Origin: Fasciola hepatica
Lineage: Eukaryota > Platyhelminthes > Trematoda > Plagiorchiida > Fasciolidae
NCBI GenBank assembly: GCA_948099385.1
Contig: CANUEZ040000116.1
Span: 10,546,001 to 10,610,000 of the forward strand
Length of the DNA stretch: 64,000 nucleotides
Reading direction: 5' to 3'
The notes beneath the pieces were generated by a model. That model had not been told where the DNA came from, searched no databases, and worked only from the letters and a program-made list of their open reading frames with translations. The translations under genes were made by a program, and so were the position numbers. Positions 48,850-59,458 of the stretch are shown here, one piece after another; the first letter of the stretch is position 1, and each line of letters opens with the position of its first letter.

Positions 48850-50077
48850 TATTTCCGTTTTCCACTTACTCGGCAGTGTTTCCCAGAAGAGCTGAATGAA
48901 CTACATATTGGCCACCGGCTCACCTGGACAAATCCTTTTGTATTGCAGGAAGCTCTTTGTTGAGCGACATCTAGAGACTAGATTTTTTCAGCTTCACGTT
49001 GAAGTACTCCATCATAATATTCGCCACTGGATTGTACTGTCTTGTTTAGTAGTGACGGATTTTATTATTTTGCTGGTGAGATTCAAACTCTTGACATATG
49101 AACTCAGGGCCACTGCCAGTGACCGTTTCCTCCGATCGTCCAAATGGTGCCTTAACAACCGAAAATTGATTGCCGTCGTTACCTCTCTACAATAATGTAC
49201 CTCAACCATTTACGAAAAAAAACAAATAGCCACTAGACAGTTCTTTTAATGGGGGGGGGGGGCTCAGATAAACGGGCTCTTGGTGTCAATAGCAATTTTC
49301 GACCAAGGCCGCACAGGATATGTTGTGAGTTGTTTTGGTTAGTTAGGTTGTTTGAACTCAGCTGAGAGCTGGCTTAGTTCAAAGTCACGGAAAAGTTTTC
49401 AAAGGATTTTGACAACTCAGATCACTAGAAATACGACTCGGTCTTCTCTTTGGTACTAGCCCTACCAGAATGACTCCTGTAAACACTTGACAGTTTTTGG
49501 GACGATACTTTGAGCAAGCACAAATTCCGCCCTGTGCTTGAGGTATTCTTGTTCAGTTGACAGCTTGTGGCATAAGATATATGCCTGGTGAATTGGGCAG
49601 GTCATGATACACTGATGAAGCTATCCACTTATACGGAACAGTTTATTGAACTCGAGTGTTGCATTTTCTGCAGAAGCCGTTTGATGGTCCCCTTTTGTAT
49701 TGGCGGAAATCTTATATTCTAGGGACAATAATTACTGTTTTTCAATGTCCTCACATTGCTCTGATTCATTAAGAAAAATAAGAAAGTCTATCTGCGGTTT
49801 GGTTTTCATCTCCGGACCTAATGACTATCTGAAAATTGTTATTCACTGACTTGGCATATCATCGGTGAATGTGTGATGGCCTGAGACTAGTATTCCATCC
49901 GGTAAGTAGAGTTCTTAGAGCTGCTTGATCCATCCTAAAGGTGAACCGTGGACCGAACAAAAATAAGCTCCGTTCTTTCCAAGCCCTAACCCATGCAAAG
50001 GCTTATTTCTTTCGGGCGAAATATCCAGATTCAGTTTTCGTAAGTTTTATGAAAGCTCAGGCAGTGACTCTTTCTTG
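48850..50077 (-). pseudogene. Gypsy element, 3' part: RNase H and integrase
   Basis: Beginning right after the SART1 segment, the minus strand encodes the rest of an RNase H: VTA (stop) AFIKLTKTESGYFAR, then LFGPRFTFRMDQAALRTLL (about 49965-49918), matching the family block around a catalytic Asp. It ends with GDENQTADRLS. Integrase follows: a decayed zinc-finger region, WSKIAIDTKSPF (about 49310-49267), VEVHYCREVTTAINF, GPEFICQEFES (about 49111-49079) and RQYNPVANIMMEYFNVKLKK. Stops, frameshifts and a 12-G slippage tract (49251-49262) inactivate it. Order and orientation continue those of the RT at 52281-53200, so this is the other half of one element. No LTR was recognised below 48850. Confidence 0.8.
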
Positions 50078-52268
50078 TCATCTTTGCATTTTCGATAGTA
50101 TAGAATCCAAGTCAATGTCAGAGACACCAGTGGTAATAATATTAAGATAAAGATTCATTTGAAGGAATGCTTCTTTCACATTCAACGGACAACCTAGCTC
50201 ATCCACGTACTCCAGTTTCACGTCCGGCTTGAAGTTTTTCAAATCTGTGAACTCCGATAACGGACCGGCATGACGATCGCGTTTGGAAAATTTCCCATCA
50301 ATATCGTCGTAACGTATATCTTCCTGAATAAAGCGCTTCGCCGTTAAACTCACCATGGTTCCCGTGCCAACGTGTTTCTCTTTTCTTTTTTCAATATATC
50401 CCTAATTTAAGGCCAGTCTGAGTGTTGAACACAAACCGGAATCCAATCGTGGTTCGTCATTCAAAACACCGGTCAGGTTTGGCTTGTCCAAAGTGTCAGA
50501 AGTAGACGGTCGAGCCATTTCGGCAACAAACGGACGACGATCACGACGACGACGGCCAGATGTGTCTTCGTCAGCCACAGTTTGCTATCGATTGGCTGCA
50601 TCCATTTGGTTCTTGTCACCAACGATCTCCTCATCCGACTCGCTGGACAACATAAGTCCCGATTTCAATCGACCCACGCTGTACGCAGAAGGAGGAAGGA
50701 AAAATGCAGTTCTGTCCGTATCATCCTCCTCATAGATCTCACGTTTAAGTGCATTCTGACGAGTAACAGGAAGCACCAATTCTTGGAATCCGGCCCCAAT
50801 AGACTTGTAGAACTCGGCAGTGGAATTTAAAATCATGTTAAAAGATGACTTTGCAAGATTAATAGGACTTGTCCAGTTACTGTTGGACGATTCATCCGGG
50901 TCTGCTTTGCTCAAAAGCAATTGTGCGGCAATTTCTTCCGGTTTTAAATGAACTGTGGACTTAGATTGAATTACACGCTGAATCTTTTTCTCAATATCTC
51001 CACGCAGATCATCCTCATCTCTATCATCATGAGATAGATCCTATAACGCCTCCATACCCTGGGTGGAATCCGGTTGTCTCAGTGTGGGGTCTGTAATTCC
51101 ACACTAGGGGTCCACCGTTCTGGATTGTACGTCTGAGACGTTAGGATTTTCACGAGATGCTCGACTTCCCAGATCGGTGGTGGGAACAGACGGTTGGATT
51201 TTGTCTTCCGGAACTAGGTCGTCCGGTTCTGAGTTCTTCTTCCGTATATTACTCAGATGCCACTCGAAGTTCCGTATTCGGCGAAGATTGCTTTCCAACC
51301 CGCAGCTTGCCTCGAAGTTGACGAAGCAATCTTTCTGCTTCTGGGCTGTTTACTCCGGTTTCTCCTGAAGTGAATTCATCTTTCCGTGCTCCCTTAATTT
51401 CACTGTCATACTTGCTGAGAATCGCTTTTTGACACAAACCGAGGAGCACATCTCCGTCTTCCTTATCTGCAGTCCTGGTCAATCCGGAAATTTTACGGAG
51501 ATTTTCCCGTTTGATTTCAGCTTTCTCATCATCTGTCAGACTCACGTTGATCAACACTTCCGAATCATCCTCGTATAGTATTGCTTTATCCTTCAGAGTG
51601 AGTATCACCGACTTTCCCTCACTGAAATTATCCACTTTATGCTCAACTCTGAGTCCGGTTAGGTCTTCCGGTCGATAGGTATTATTCTGCTGATCCTGAT
51701 GCGTTGACTCACACATTCAGGAAACTTCGAATTGCTCGTCCATTTCGGCCAATAATTTGGCTTGTTCCTGTGCTTGCTTTTACATGCGTTCTCTTTCGCG
51801 AAGTTTCTCCACCCACGACATTACTGGAACATTTTTCTCTTCAGGTTCGTACAATCGGGTATCAGCGTACTTTTTGTACAGATTTCGCTTTTCCTTCTCA
51901 ACCAATAGACGCTCTCTGATACCGTCTGTTTCACGTGATTTCTTCAAATCATTTTCAGGAGCATGACTGTAATTCTCTAACTGGTTACCTACAATCCGAT
52001 CTTCATAAGAGCGTGTATCTTCTGTTTCTAAGAGAGCCAGACCTAGTTTTGTGCCCAATTCATTGGTTTTTTTAATTGACGGTGACTTTTCTGATCCACT
52101 CTGAGGTACCGGTTCATTTGAGTCTAGGGAATTAACGACATCCAAATGTCGTCTTGATCTTTTCTTTTCTGATCGGTGATCATCTTCTTCAAACGGAGAC
52201 CTTACATGTTCTCGTGTTCGGCAAGAACAACGCTTCTGGTGAAATGAATGGAAACTCTTTTCTGGCAA
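50078..52268 (-). pseudogene. SART1: SART1/Snu66 gene copy inside a gypsy element
   Basis: SART1 (yeast Snu66) is a nuclear protein of the U4/U6.U5 tri-snRNP needed for spliceosome activation. This intron-less copy keeps its blocks in order: a basic Arg/Ser-rich start; KKTNELGTKLGLALLE (52060-52010 region); an Arg/Glu-rich helix; EQAKLLAEMDEQFEVS; VEHKVDNFSEGKSVILTLKD; ILSKYDSEIKGAR; FNMILNSTAEFYKSIG; and KPDVKLEYVDELG near the end. It covers nearly the whole protein but lacks about 40 C-terminal residues. In-frame stops lie at 51780 (TAA), 51717 (TGA), 51104, 51041, 50585 and 50402 (all TAG) and 50078 (TGA), with one frameshift between 51298 and 51249. Both ends run in frame into gypsy RNase H. 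No 3' UTR or poly(A) is visible. Confidence 0.85.
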
Positions 52269-52280
52269 GTCTGTTTACTG

Positions 52281-53200
52281 GCTTGCATTAATATACAGGA
52301 CAGAGAACCGTTAAGGTTTAAGGTTAAGTTGTGATAAACCCCATGCAAACTCACATCTTCCTATTGGTAACTGCCTCAGTGGCTCTACAAAGGCTGCAAA
52401 GTTCACAAGATATCTGAAGTATTAGGAAAACGTTCTCAGAAAATGCGTCATTTCTGTGGCTTTCTGTGGATGATGTGCTTGAGTGTTCGCTTGTGCGTTC
52501 AATGTGCTCGTTTCATTAACTTCTTCGGTGATAATGGGGCTCAAGAGTTTTATAGTGCTTCGGTAATTAGCTTCTATCAACATTTAAGAGCAAGTTCAGG
52601 TCATTCATATACTTTAGAGCTGCATGATTCCTTACTTAGTGCTTTTCAGCTGCATGCCGAAACACACGTCATCCATGTGCACTACCTGACCTGATAGGTT
52701 GGATAGGGAGTGAACAACAAGTTTCTGCCAAGCAGCAAGGGTCTAATGTGAACCCATTGGTAATACTCTGTATTAAAACAATCCGTTCATTGTGAATAGG
52801 TTGTTGAGTGGTCGTAAGTCTGGAGTCGGAGACATGTGGAAGAATGTTCTTCACAAGTTGAGCTTAGAAGAAACGCACGCACCAGTCAGCTGAACAGATA
52901 ATTCAGCAGGATATGGCAAAGCCAACTGGTCTATTATTGTTTTACAGCTAAGGGCTTGCAAATCGTTAGTCATCCTGGCAGAACCATCTTTCTTCAGGAC
53001 TGTGACCATAGGGTGTACCATTCCGAAGAATCAATAAGCTCGATCAAATCACTTGCTAGCTTTCGCAGCAACGTGGAAGATATGGCCTGCTATCACACTG
53101 GTGGCATGGGTCGTGGTTGACTGATAGCCACTGGTACTGCATTTGGCTCCAAGTGAATTCAGTGTGAAGCGGAGGGAATTCTCTCAATAAACACACAACT
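52281..53200 (-). pseudogene. Gypsy element: RT and start of RNase H
   Basis: Minus-strand blocks in order: VTVLKKDGSARM (about 52960), DQLALPYPAELSVQLTGA (about 52870), SSKLNL, NGLF and RVLPMGSH, LAAWQKLVVHSLSNLSG, then VVHMDDVCFG (HMDD at 52668-52679, the position of the usual YxDD catalytic box). The linker follows, with FAAFVEPLRQLPIGRCEFAW (about 52405-52345). VLYINAS (52281-52301) corresponds to the first catalytic block of RNase H (usual Y-T-D-A-S; the Asp is Asn here). Four codons later the SART1 sequence begins. Several stops and frameshifts are present. Confidence 0.8.
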
Positions 53201-53250
53201 TTGCAGGATAACGTGAACTTGATATTTTAGTGTTGATTGAAAGAATGTTC

Positions 53251-53772
53251 CTAAGAGATACAGAACGTGAACTGTTCAAAGCAACTATAGGCTTCTGGCC
53301 CATGGGGATGGTTATCGACAGAAGAAACACAAACGGCTACATAGCAGGAGCTGTGTACAACCTGAAGCGTTGCAATGACATAACCACTAATTCCCATCAT
53401 GGAATTAATATAGCCATCAAACTTTTGTGAAGATGGGTATGGAGAAAGGTAACTTAGTTGATCATCAATAAATCTTGAAAGTGCTATGGTCATAGGATAA
53501 CCTGAATCCAATTCCATTTCAAAAACTGTCTTTCGGCCATTTACAGCAGAAGTCACTGAACGAATGTTAGATGACAGCAGCACAGGTTCTAAAAAAACTG
53601 GACTACCTTGTACACGCATAACTGAATAAACATTCTCAAAAGATGGCACGGATGAATCAGAGTCAGCATCAGATGAACTCAAATGTGAAACTCTACGAGA
53701 ATGACAACGAGGGGCGTAATGCTCACGATTACCACAGGTTTTGAATCCTACATTGCTGGCTGGACGTGCCAC
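53251..53772 (-). pseudogene. Gypsy element: gag zinc knuckle and protease
   Basis: A 173-codon minus-strand frame, the longest intact piece of the element. Near its start it has a single knuckle, CGNREHYAPRC, then an acidic serine-rich linker (SSSDADSDSSV). The protease follows, with VFEMELDSGYPMTIAL: DSG takes the place of the usual DTG aspartic-protease triad. It runs into the RT region after a stop at 53251. Protease matures the gag-pol polyprotein in intact relatives. The knuckle sits directly before protease in one frame, suggesting the original gag and pol were fused or only slightly offset. Confidence 0.75.
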
Positions 53773-54510
53773 ACAGTTGACCTAGTGTCGCAGACTTCTA
53801 TAACGAAAACACTTCTACGTGACTTCTGCGTTAGCGAACTATCTCGAAACCTGAGAAAAGTCACACGAAATCACAGTGGTTGTCGGTGTTCTCGATTACT
53901 TTGTCGCAAATATTACGGTTCCAGCAATCTCCACTGCCCCGTCCCACCTTAATTTTGTAAGTTTCTCAGTCACCAGGCATCCCATTATGTGATTGCCGGT
54001 CACCTCGGAAATCACCCGCTGGATGAGCAAGGCATCTCCACTTTTACTCTGGAACAGTAGCATGTCCGCATGAAAGCATACGTTAGAGAAGACGATGCAT
54101 AAAGTCTTCGGTAGGGTCTTGTTTCAAAAGGCATAATTCCCAATCGAACGGCAGAAAAATGTGCGTATGATCCCCACGATTTGTCCAAGATGTCCAAGGC
54201 TTCAGGCACTGAATTATGGGACTATAGATCTAAGGCACTGACATTTTGCTGGGAATTGGAAGCACATATTTTGATTTTATTTGCTTTCGGTGTATTTTGT
54301 TGCCAGTGGTAGTAAATCCAAGTAATTGGTGAATGTAGTTTCCCAATACATCCCAGAACTTCTCGAAGGACGTACTGCTGAATCGTACCAGTAGGGCGTA
54401 AGGCGATGTATATTTGAATCCGCTGTACAGTTTCGGTAGTCGTGTGGTGCCAAAATGTTGGATGCATAATTGAATGCACAAGCAAACCGCAAGCAGAATC
54501 ACCACATCTT
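53773..54510 (-). pseudogene. Probable gag remnant of the gypsy element
   Basis: Upstream of the knuckle, several minus-strand frames (54012-54209; overlapping ones at 54222-54505) have protein-like stretches. They sit where capsid-type gag should be, but no diagnostic motif was recognised. The assignment rests on position. Confidence 0.4.
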
Positions 54511-54899
54511 AAGCGTCAATCTATATTCGCAACGTAAGTGACTAAGGTGGATACAGAGGAGTGACGACCAATGGAAAACAAGGGCAAACGTGACATGATC
54601 TAAATGGGACGTAAGAACCGTGTGGCGCGCCCTTCGATTGGCTGTGCCACGTTTTTGTCCTGCTCTTAACACAGCGGATTTATTATAACCCTACTTAGTT
54701 GGCATGGTTACGAGCCGTTCTTTTCCTCTATTGCGGTTCTAGGATACTAAAAGTAATTTCGCGTTCGACCAATAAATTGTCTTTGTCTATGGCTACTATA
54801 AAACAAAACTGAACTACAAACAGAAAAACTTGCTGGTTGAGAATTCGCGTTTACCTCTGTTGCTCCGGCCGGATTATCAGTGCCGTCGATTTTAATGAG
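54511..54899. other. Possible 5' LTR zone of the gypsy element
   Basis: No gene. On the minus strand the segment contains TATAATAAATCCGCTG and TTTTATAGTAGCC (promoter-like AT boxes) and would lie just upstream of gag, where an LTR is expected. No matching copy was found below 48850, so it is unproven. Confidence 0.25.
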
Positions 54900-56370
54900 C
54901 ATTCTACGGAGACGAATTCAGGTCTATACACGTGCGTTATTTTTTTAAGAATCTTAGCTAGATAGAACTGTTGATTACTCTCTGAGTTATATGGACGAAT
55001 CCCAGTGCGATTGTTAAGATTGGGTTCAGAAGAACAAAAGATATAGACGTGGAGTGGTCAATTACGTCAACTCAGCACAGAGTGGAATGTCTAACACTGT
55101 TTTCGAATACCCTGCGAACGGTACTGATTGTCTTCCTATTCAGTGTTTATCTGCATTTTCTCGCTCCAGAAGCATTATCATCACACAAGTGTAAAGGGCT
55201 CCTCTTTTTATGAAGCTGTTATGCCACGTCCGAAAAAATCGTCCGCTGCTGATCCTGATGTTCTTCCGCCAGCGGTATGGTACTGTTGAACTCGCCACAC
55301 CGACCACTACTTTGACAAATTAGTCTCTGTCCAAATTTTCGATCCCCGGTCTGTGGCGTCAAGTTACCATCATTCCAATTATTAAGGGCATCAACGCCTC
55401 CGGTGGAGACAAACGGCTTTGCCCCATTGATCTCAAGTCTGCCACCATGTGAGTTCCCGAAAACGCTATATTCCTCCGTCTTCAAATACATCTGAATGTG
55501 CCACCTGGAAATTTTCGGTTTGCTTGTAACCCCAAGAGACTCACTCTGGATAATGTAGCCTGCTTAGTCTGCTCTATCACTAAATTCTTAGATAACTCCA
55601 GGCGACCCGTCCGCTGCGTAATCCTTGATTACCCTCCAGAATTTGATTCCGTACCCCACCTCGTCTTCTCCAGAAGCTTGAAACTTTTTGTTGTCACGCG
55701 CAACTTCCCTGGATATCGAGTAATTCCCACAACCGGATTCAGCAAACCAACATCGCGCCAAACATTTCTAAACCACTTTTTAACCATTCCTTTATACTCC
55801 AGGTTACGGTGCTATTCCCTTTTCTGTTTTTGACTTATATTAGCCATCTTCCGGTTCCTTCTCCATCCAACGTAATTGGATATTCTGATGAACGTGTCCT
55901 TTGTCAAGCCAGTCTCAGATACTCGGATTTCAAGTAGATCGATGAAAACCTGCTTCGAATAGAATGTTTCTGTTCCTAGTTGGGTCTAAAACTGAATCCA
56001 TCTAAATGCCTTGAATTTGTTTCCAGCCCTTACCGCTCCCCTTTCCCTACGGATCCTGTCATACTGAATTCCTAACCCTCACCCAAAGGTAGTTCTGTCC
56101 ATTATCCGGATGTCAGCCTAAAATCTTTCAGTACTGTGTCAGCAAACTGCGACACCTATCTTTTCAAATAGCAAAACTCAAGCAGTTTCAAACATCACCA
56201 AAATTTATTTCCAAATTTTTTCCTCAGTGAGTTCTTCCCGTATTATTCTTCCATCCACAATTTCCCTCGAGCTTTTGAAACAATACTCAAGAGCTCTTAG
56301 ACACGAACTGGAAATTATTCGTCTTCTTGCCCCCTTCCCTTTTGTGCGGACTTCCCACAAAGCAGAGGAG
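54900..56370 (+). mobile_element. Decayed LINE (non-RTE type) reverse transcriptase
   Basis: Plus-strand frames carry non-LTR RT blocks: WRQVTIIPIIKG (about 55350), LCPIDLKSATM (the R-P-I-S/D block), RLTLDNVACLVCSITKFLD, VRCVILDYPPEFDSVPHLV (about 55615-55665, first catalytic Asp region), FLTYISHLPVPSPS, IGYSDERVLC (where Y-A-D-D is usual, about 55880), and LKLNPSKCLEFV (about 55985-56020). Stops and frameshifts are frequent. The 5' endonuclease part was not recognised. The element ends near 56370, where a second LINE begins. Confidence 0.75.
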
Positions 56371-56374
56371 GAAG

Positions 56375-57710
56375 AATAATCATTTTGTTGATGGTGAACG
56401 TATAAGGCTCCCGACGTTTCCTATCTTCGAGAAAGGCCGGCATAGTGACTCGGCTAACCATACGGGCATAAGCCCTACCTCAATATAGCCGAAGGTGATA
56501 GCGTCTGTAATATCTCGTAGGTTGTGCCAGACAGGTGATGAACGGACCCGGGAAAACAAGCTGGAGTTCAAGCTAGTCACAGATGCATCTATCATATATT
56601 CCTTCCGACAGTTATTAGAACACTGTTATACCTTCCCGACACCAACGACCATTGTATTTCTAGACGTTTGCGTTGGTAATATGTTTCTTGAGAAATGGAT
56701 TGCCTCAAAAGTATTTATCGATTCTAAGAGTTATACAGCCAAACCTCAGGTTGGGTTAGAGTCTACGGTTAGCTTTCACCAGCCTTTCCCGTCGCCAAAA
56801 GGACTACCTCAACGTAGGCCTGCATCTTCATTTTTCTTTCGTTTATCTGCGGAATAACTTGTCTGGCCTACTGAGCAGGGTAATTGAACTGTGTCTATGG
56901 AAGGCAGCTACTGACTTAGAATGAGCCGATGACAGGCAGTTCAACACGTTCTGGACCACTTTATGATTCAGTGGTGCAGATATGTTATTTACTTTGCGCC
57001 TTCCTAGTGCGAGATGCTTTCAAAAGACTGGTAGGATCCTGTGACTGCACTCATTCTTAGTCGTGATCAGCTGGAGGTAGTTGAGAGCTTGATTTGCTTT
57101 TGTCACCCTGCAACACCTGTGGTGCCACATTGACACCTGGCTCTCCCCTAGGGGACAAATACACAGCAGCATGGCGCGTAGCATTTTCCTTTGTGGTTAA
57201 GAGACCCGGACCCTGTCTTGAAGATGGTCAGGGGCTTACCGTGTTTGACCACTGATGGGCCAAAAGCATTGCTCACTGCTACGTTGATTAAGGGAAGAAG
57301 AAGTTAGTCACCATGTGTTAGGTATGGATAGTCGCTCCCTGGCTGAATTGATCGCTCTTCACTGCCTTCGATGGCCTGGACAAGAATTGCGAATGCCTGC
57401 CCACTGTCTTCTTCTTCTTAGTTGATGGGCACGGCTAGAAGAAGCGACATGGAGATCAGGCCTTAAGTTGAGCTATGGGTATGAAGGAGATACCGTCGGC
57501 ATTGGCTTTTATCGATGCTTCCTACCTCCCTGGTGGGGGCCCAATGGGTAGGAGTTGCCTTTGGTTAGAGGCATTGACGGATATGTTTGAGAATAGAAAT
57601 CAGTGGTGCAAATGCTGCATGGATTATATGTTGTACGTCCGTCCCCCTTGAACGCAAAATAAGCAACAAAAAGAATCAAAACTTTCAGGGTAAAAATAAA
57701 AGTTGTTTCT
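56375..57710 (+). mobile_element. Decayed RTE-type LINE
   Basis: Plus-strand frames in order: FPIFEKGRHSDSANHTGISP (about 56416-56475, the I-x-K-G...N-x-R-G-I-S block), VIASVISRRLCQTGDE, SFRQLLEHCYTF and TIVFLDV (first catalytic Asp, about 56650). After a gap come CEMLSKDW (57009-57032), LEVVESLICF, IALHCLRWPGQELRMP (about 57345-57390), and the C-terminal block WLEALTDMFENRNQWCKC (about 57560-57615). The spacing between the RT core and C-terminal blocks shows a large internal deletion that removes the YADD region. It abuts the previous LINE but the two RTs are different types, so these are separate insertions. Confidence 0.75.
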
Positions 57711-57820
57711 TTCATTCATAAGCCGCTCTCTCTGATCTTGCTGTACCATACCCTTCCAGTTGTTATATTACTTCTATTAACTTTGTTGCTTGAGCACCAA
57801 GATTGTTCTTAAGGCGGTGG

Positions 57821-57821
<1 letters not shown>

Positions 57822-57886
<65 letters not shown>
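57822..57886. repeat. (TA)n microsatellite, about 65 bp
   Basis: Uninterrupted AT/TA repeat, read directly; it produces spurious Tyr-Ile frames. Confidence 0.97.
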
Positions 57887-57889
<3 letters not shown>

Positions 57890-59203
57890 GGTTTACTACT
57901 CTTTGCCGGAAAATTGTCAAGGAAATGCAAGAAAATACTCTTCATCTTTCAATTTTTTCTATGTTATTTGAAATTGTCAACTAATAAATGTATTATATGA
58001 ATTTTCCCCTACGCCTAAGACATTCAATTTTTGTGACAGAGAAATGGAAACAATCATTCTGTTGCCGGTCCTTTAGCACCCCCGGGAAGTATTTTATTTT
58101 CCAGAGAGCTAGCAAGAGGGAATAATTTTGAGGGAAACAAAGTTCGGGATATCACCTCGCTGGTCGAAGGAACTGCACTCATTCATTCTGCATTCTTATC
58201 TATCTAGAATAATCCAGGTAATCTGGATTTGTTTCGGTAATAGATTTGAAATGTCAATTTAAACAAAGTTGTAACATTCTCCATCATTGAATTTGTCATG
58301 AGCGCACGGAAGAAAATGCGTAGCTAAGTCAAAAAAAAGACGCAGCAAACAAAAGGAAACAGCTTCTCAGTTTTTCTTTTTTTTGTAGTGCGGACAAAAT
58401 GCATGTCTGCTGCTTCTCTTTTATGAAACGTAATTTGAAAAGTCAGAAAACCCTGAATATCAGAAATAAAGGTGAAAACCGCGTAAAGTCATGGTATTTC
58501 CGAAGACAAGAGATTGTAACGTTGATTTTAACACAAACTTTTTCTAATAAAGACTTGGTACATATAAGGAGTGCAATCGCAAAAAATCCCGAAATTACTC
58601 AGTCACGTAACTTACTTTCCTATTCTTTTGGGCACTCCAATCTGGCACAGTTTCATCTGACAACAAATGTTTTATTACTGCGCAATCAAGTTAGTAGCGT
58701 TTAGTATTGTGATCAAACATTTCCACGAGTATTTCCAGTTAATAAGTTTGATCTATCTGGGAGACACCCGATTGGCGACTGACAAAACTTATATTGAATA
58801 TATCTAGTTTAACATCAGGGGTTAATATTATTTTTAAAAGTGGCCTATACCTTTATTGCTCTTTGACAATAGTAACCTATTTTATACATTTCTGGTCTTT
58901 AGTTCTTGACAACTCCCGCAAACTTCCTTAAGAAAACTAACCTTTCGTGTTTGACATACCGAACAAAACAAATAAGCATAACCGCACACTTTGCGCAGTC
59001 GGTTTGATTGCAAACATAGTCGATGGGCTCAAATGCTTCTGAATATTTTTGTGTAAAACAATAACTGTAGAAGCAATTCGACAAGTAATTCTGAACTCGT
59101 ATAACCCGATTTCATTCAAGAAAGGGCAGAATTTTGGACATTTATTCGTAACAGAAATAAGGTAATCCCTTTTATACGCCTTCTTTTTGTTCTCTAAACT
59201 TTT
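57887..59203. other. Non-coding, no gene seen
   Basis: AT-rich; only short frames without recognisable similarity. Confidence 0.5.
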
Positions 59204-59458
59204 TCAAATCCCAAATGATAGAACTTCCCAAAGTTTTTGATTCAGGCAGCACCCACAACATTTGCTGACTAACCGTAGTTCGACTCTTTTACCAATATTC
59301 CTAAATTTGCGGACAGGAACCAGAGAATAAGAATACCAAAAACGAGCTCGCTTGCCAATTTTGAATTTCGTTACCAACCCGTTCAAGTTTCGTTTATCTT
59401 CGTCTGCCTCTCGAAAATGATTATTTAGGAAATTTCCGCGTAGTAGCAAAACTTGCAT
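59204..59458 (-). pseudogene. Gypsy integrase C-terminal fragment
   Basis: An 84-codon minus-strand frame reads LLLRGNFLNNHFREADEDKR, then TKFKIGKRARFWYS and VRKFRNIGKRVELRLVSKC. This follows the gypsy integrase C-terminal layout: a helix with paired His/Arg residues, then F-K-x-G-x-x-V-W-x-x, then K-F-x-x-x-W-x-G-P. The usual Trp-x-Gly-Pro is replaced. No other part of the element was recognised upstream. Confidence 0.55.

Noticed and set aside
50484..51966. Plus-strand frames opposite the SART1 copy
   Set aside because: Antisense shadows; the minus strand has the SART1 similarity.
55219..55491. Minus-strand 90-codon frame
   Set aside because: Shadow of the LINE reverse transcriptase on the plus strand.
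56405..56430. GACGTTTC motif resembling the Penelope/hammerhead signature
   Set aside because: It is part of the coding sequence for the conserved PIFEKG block of the RTE LINE.
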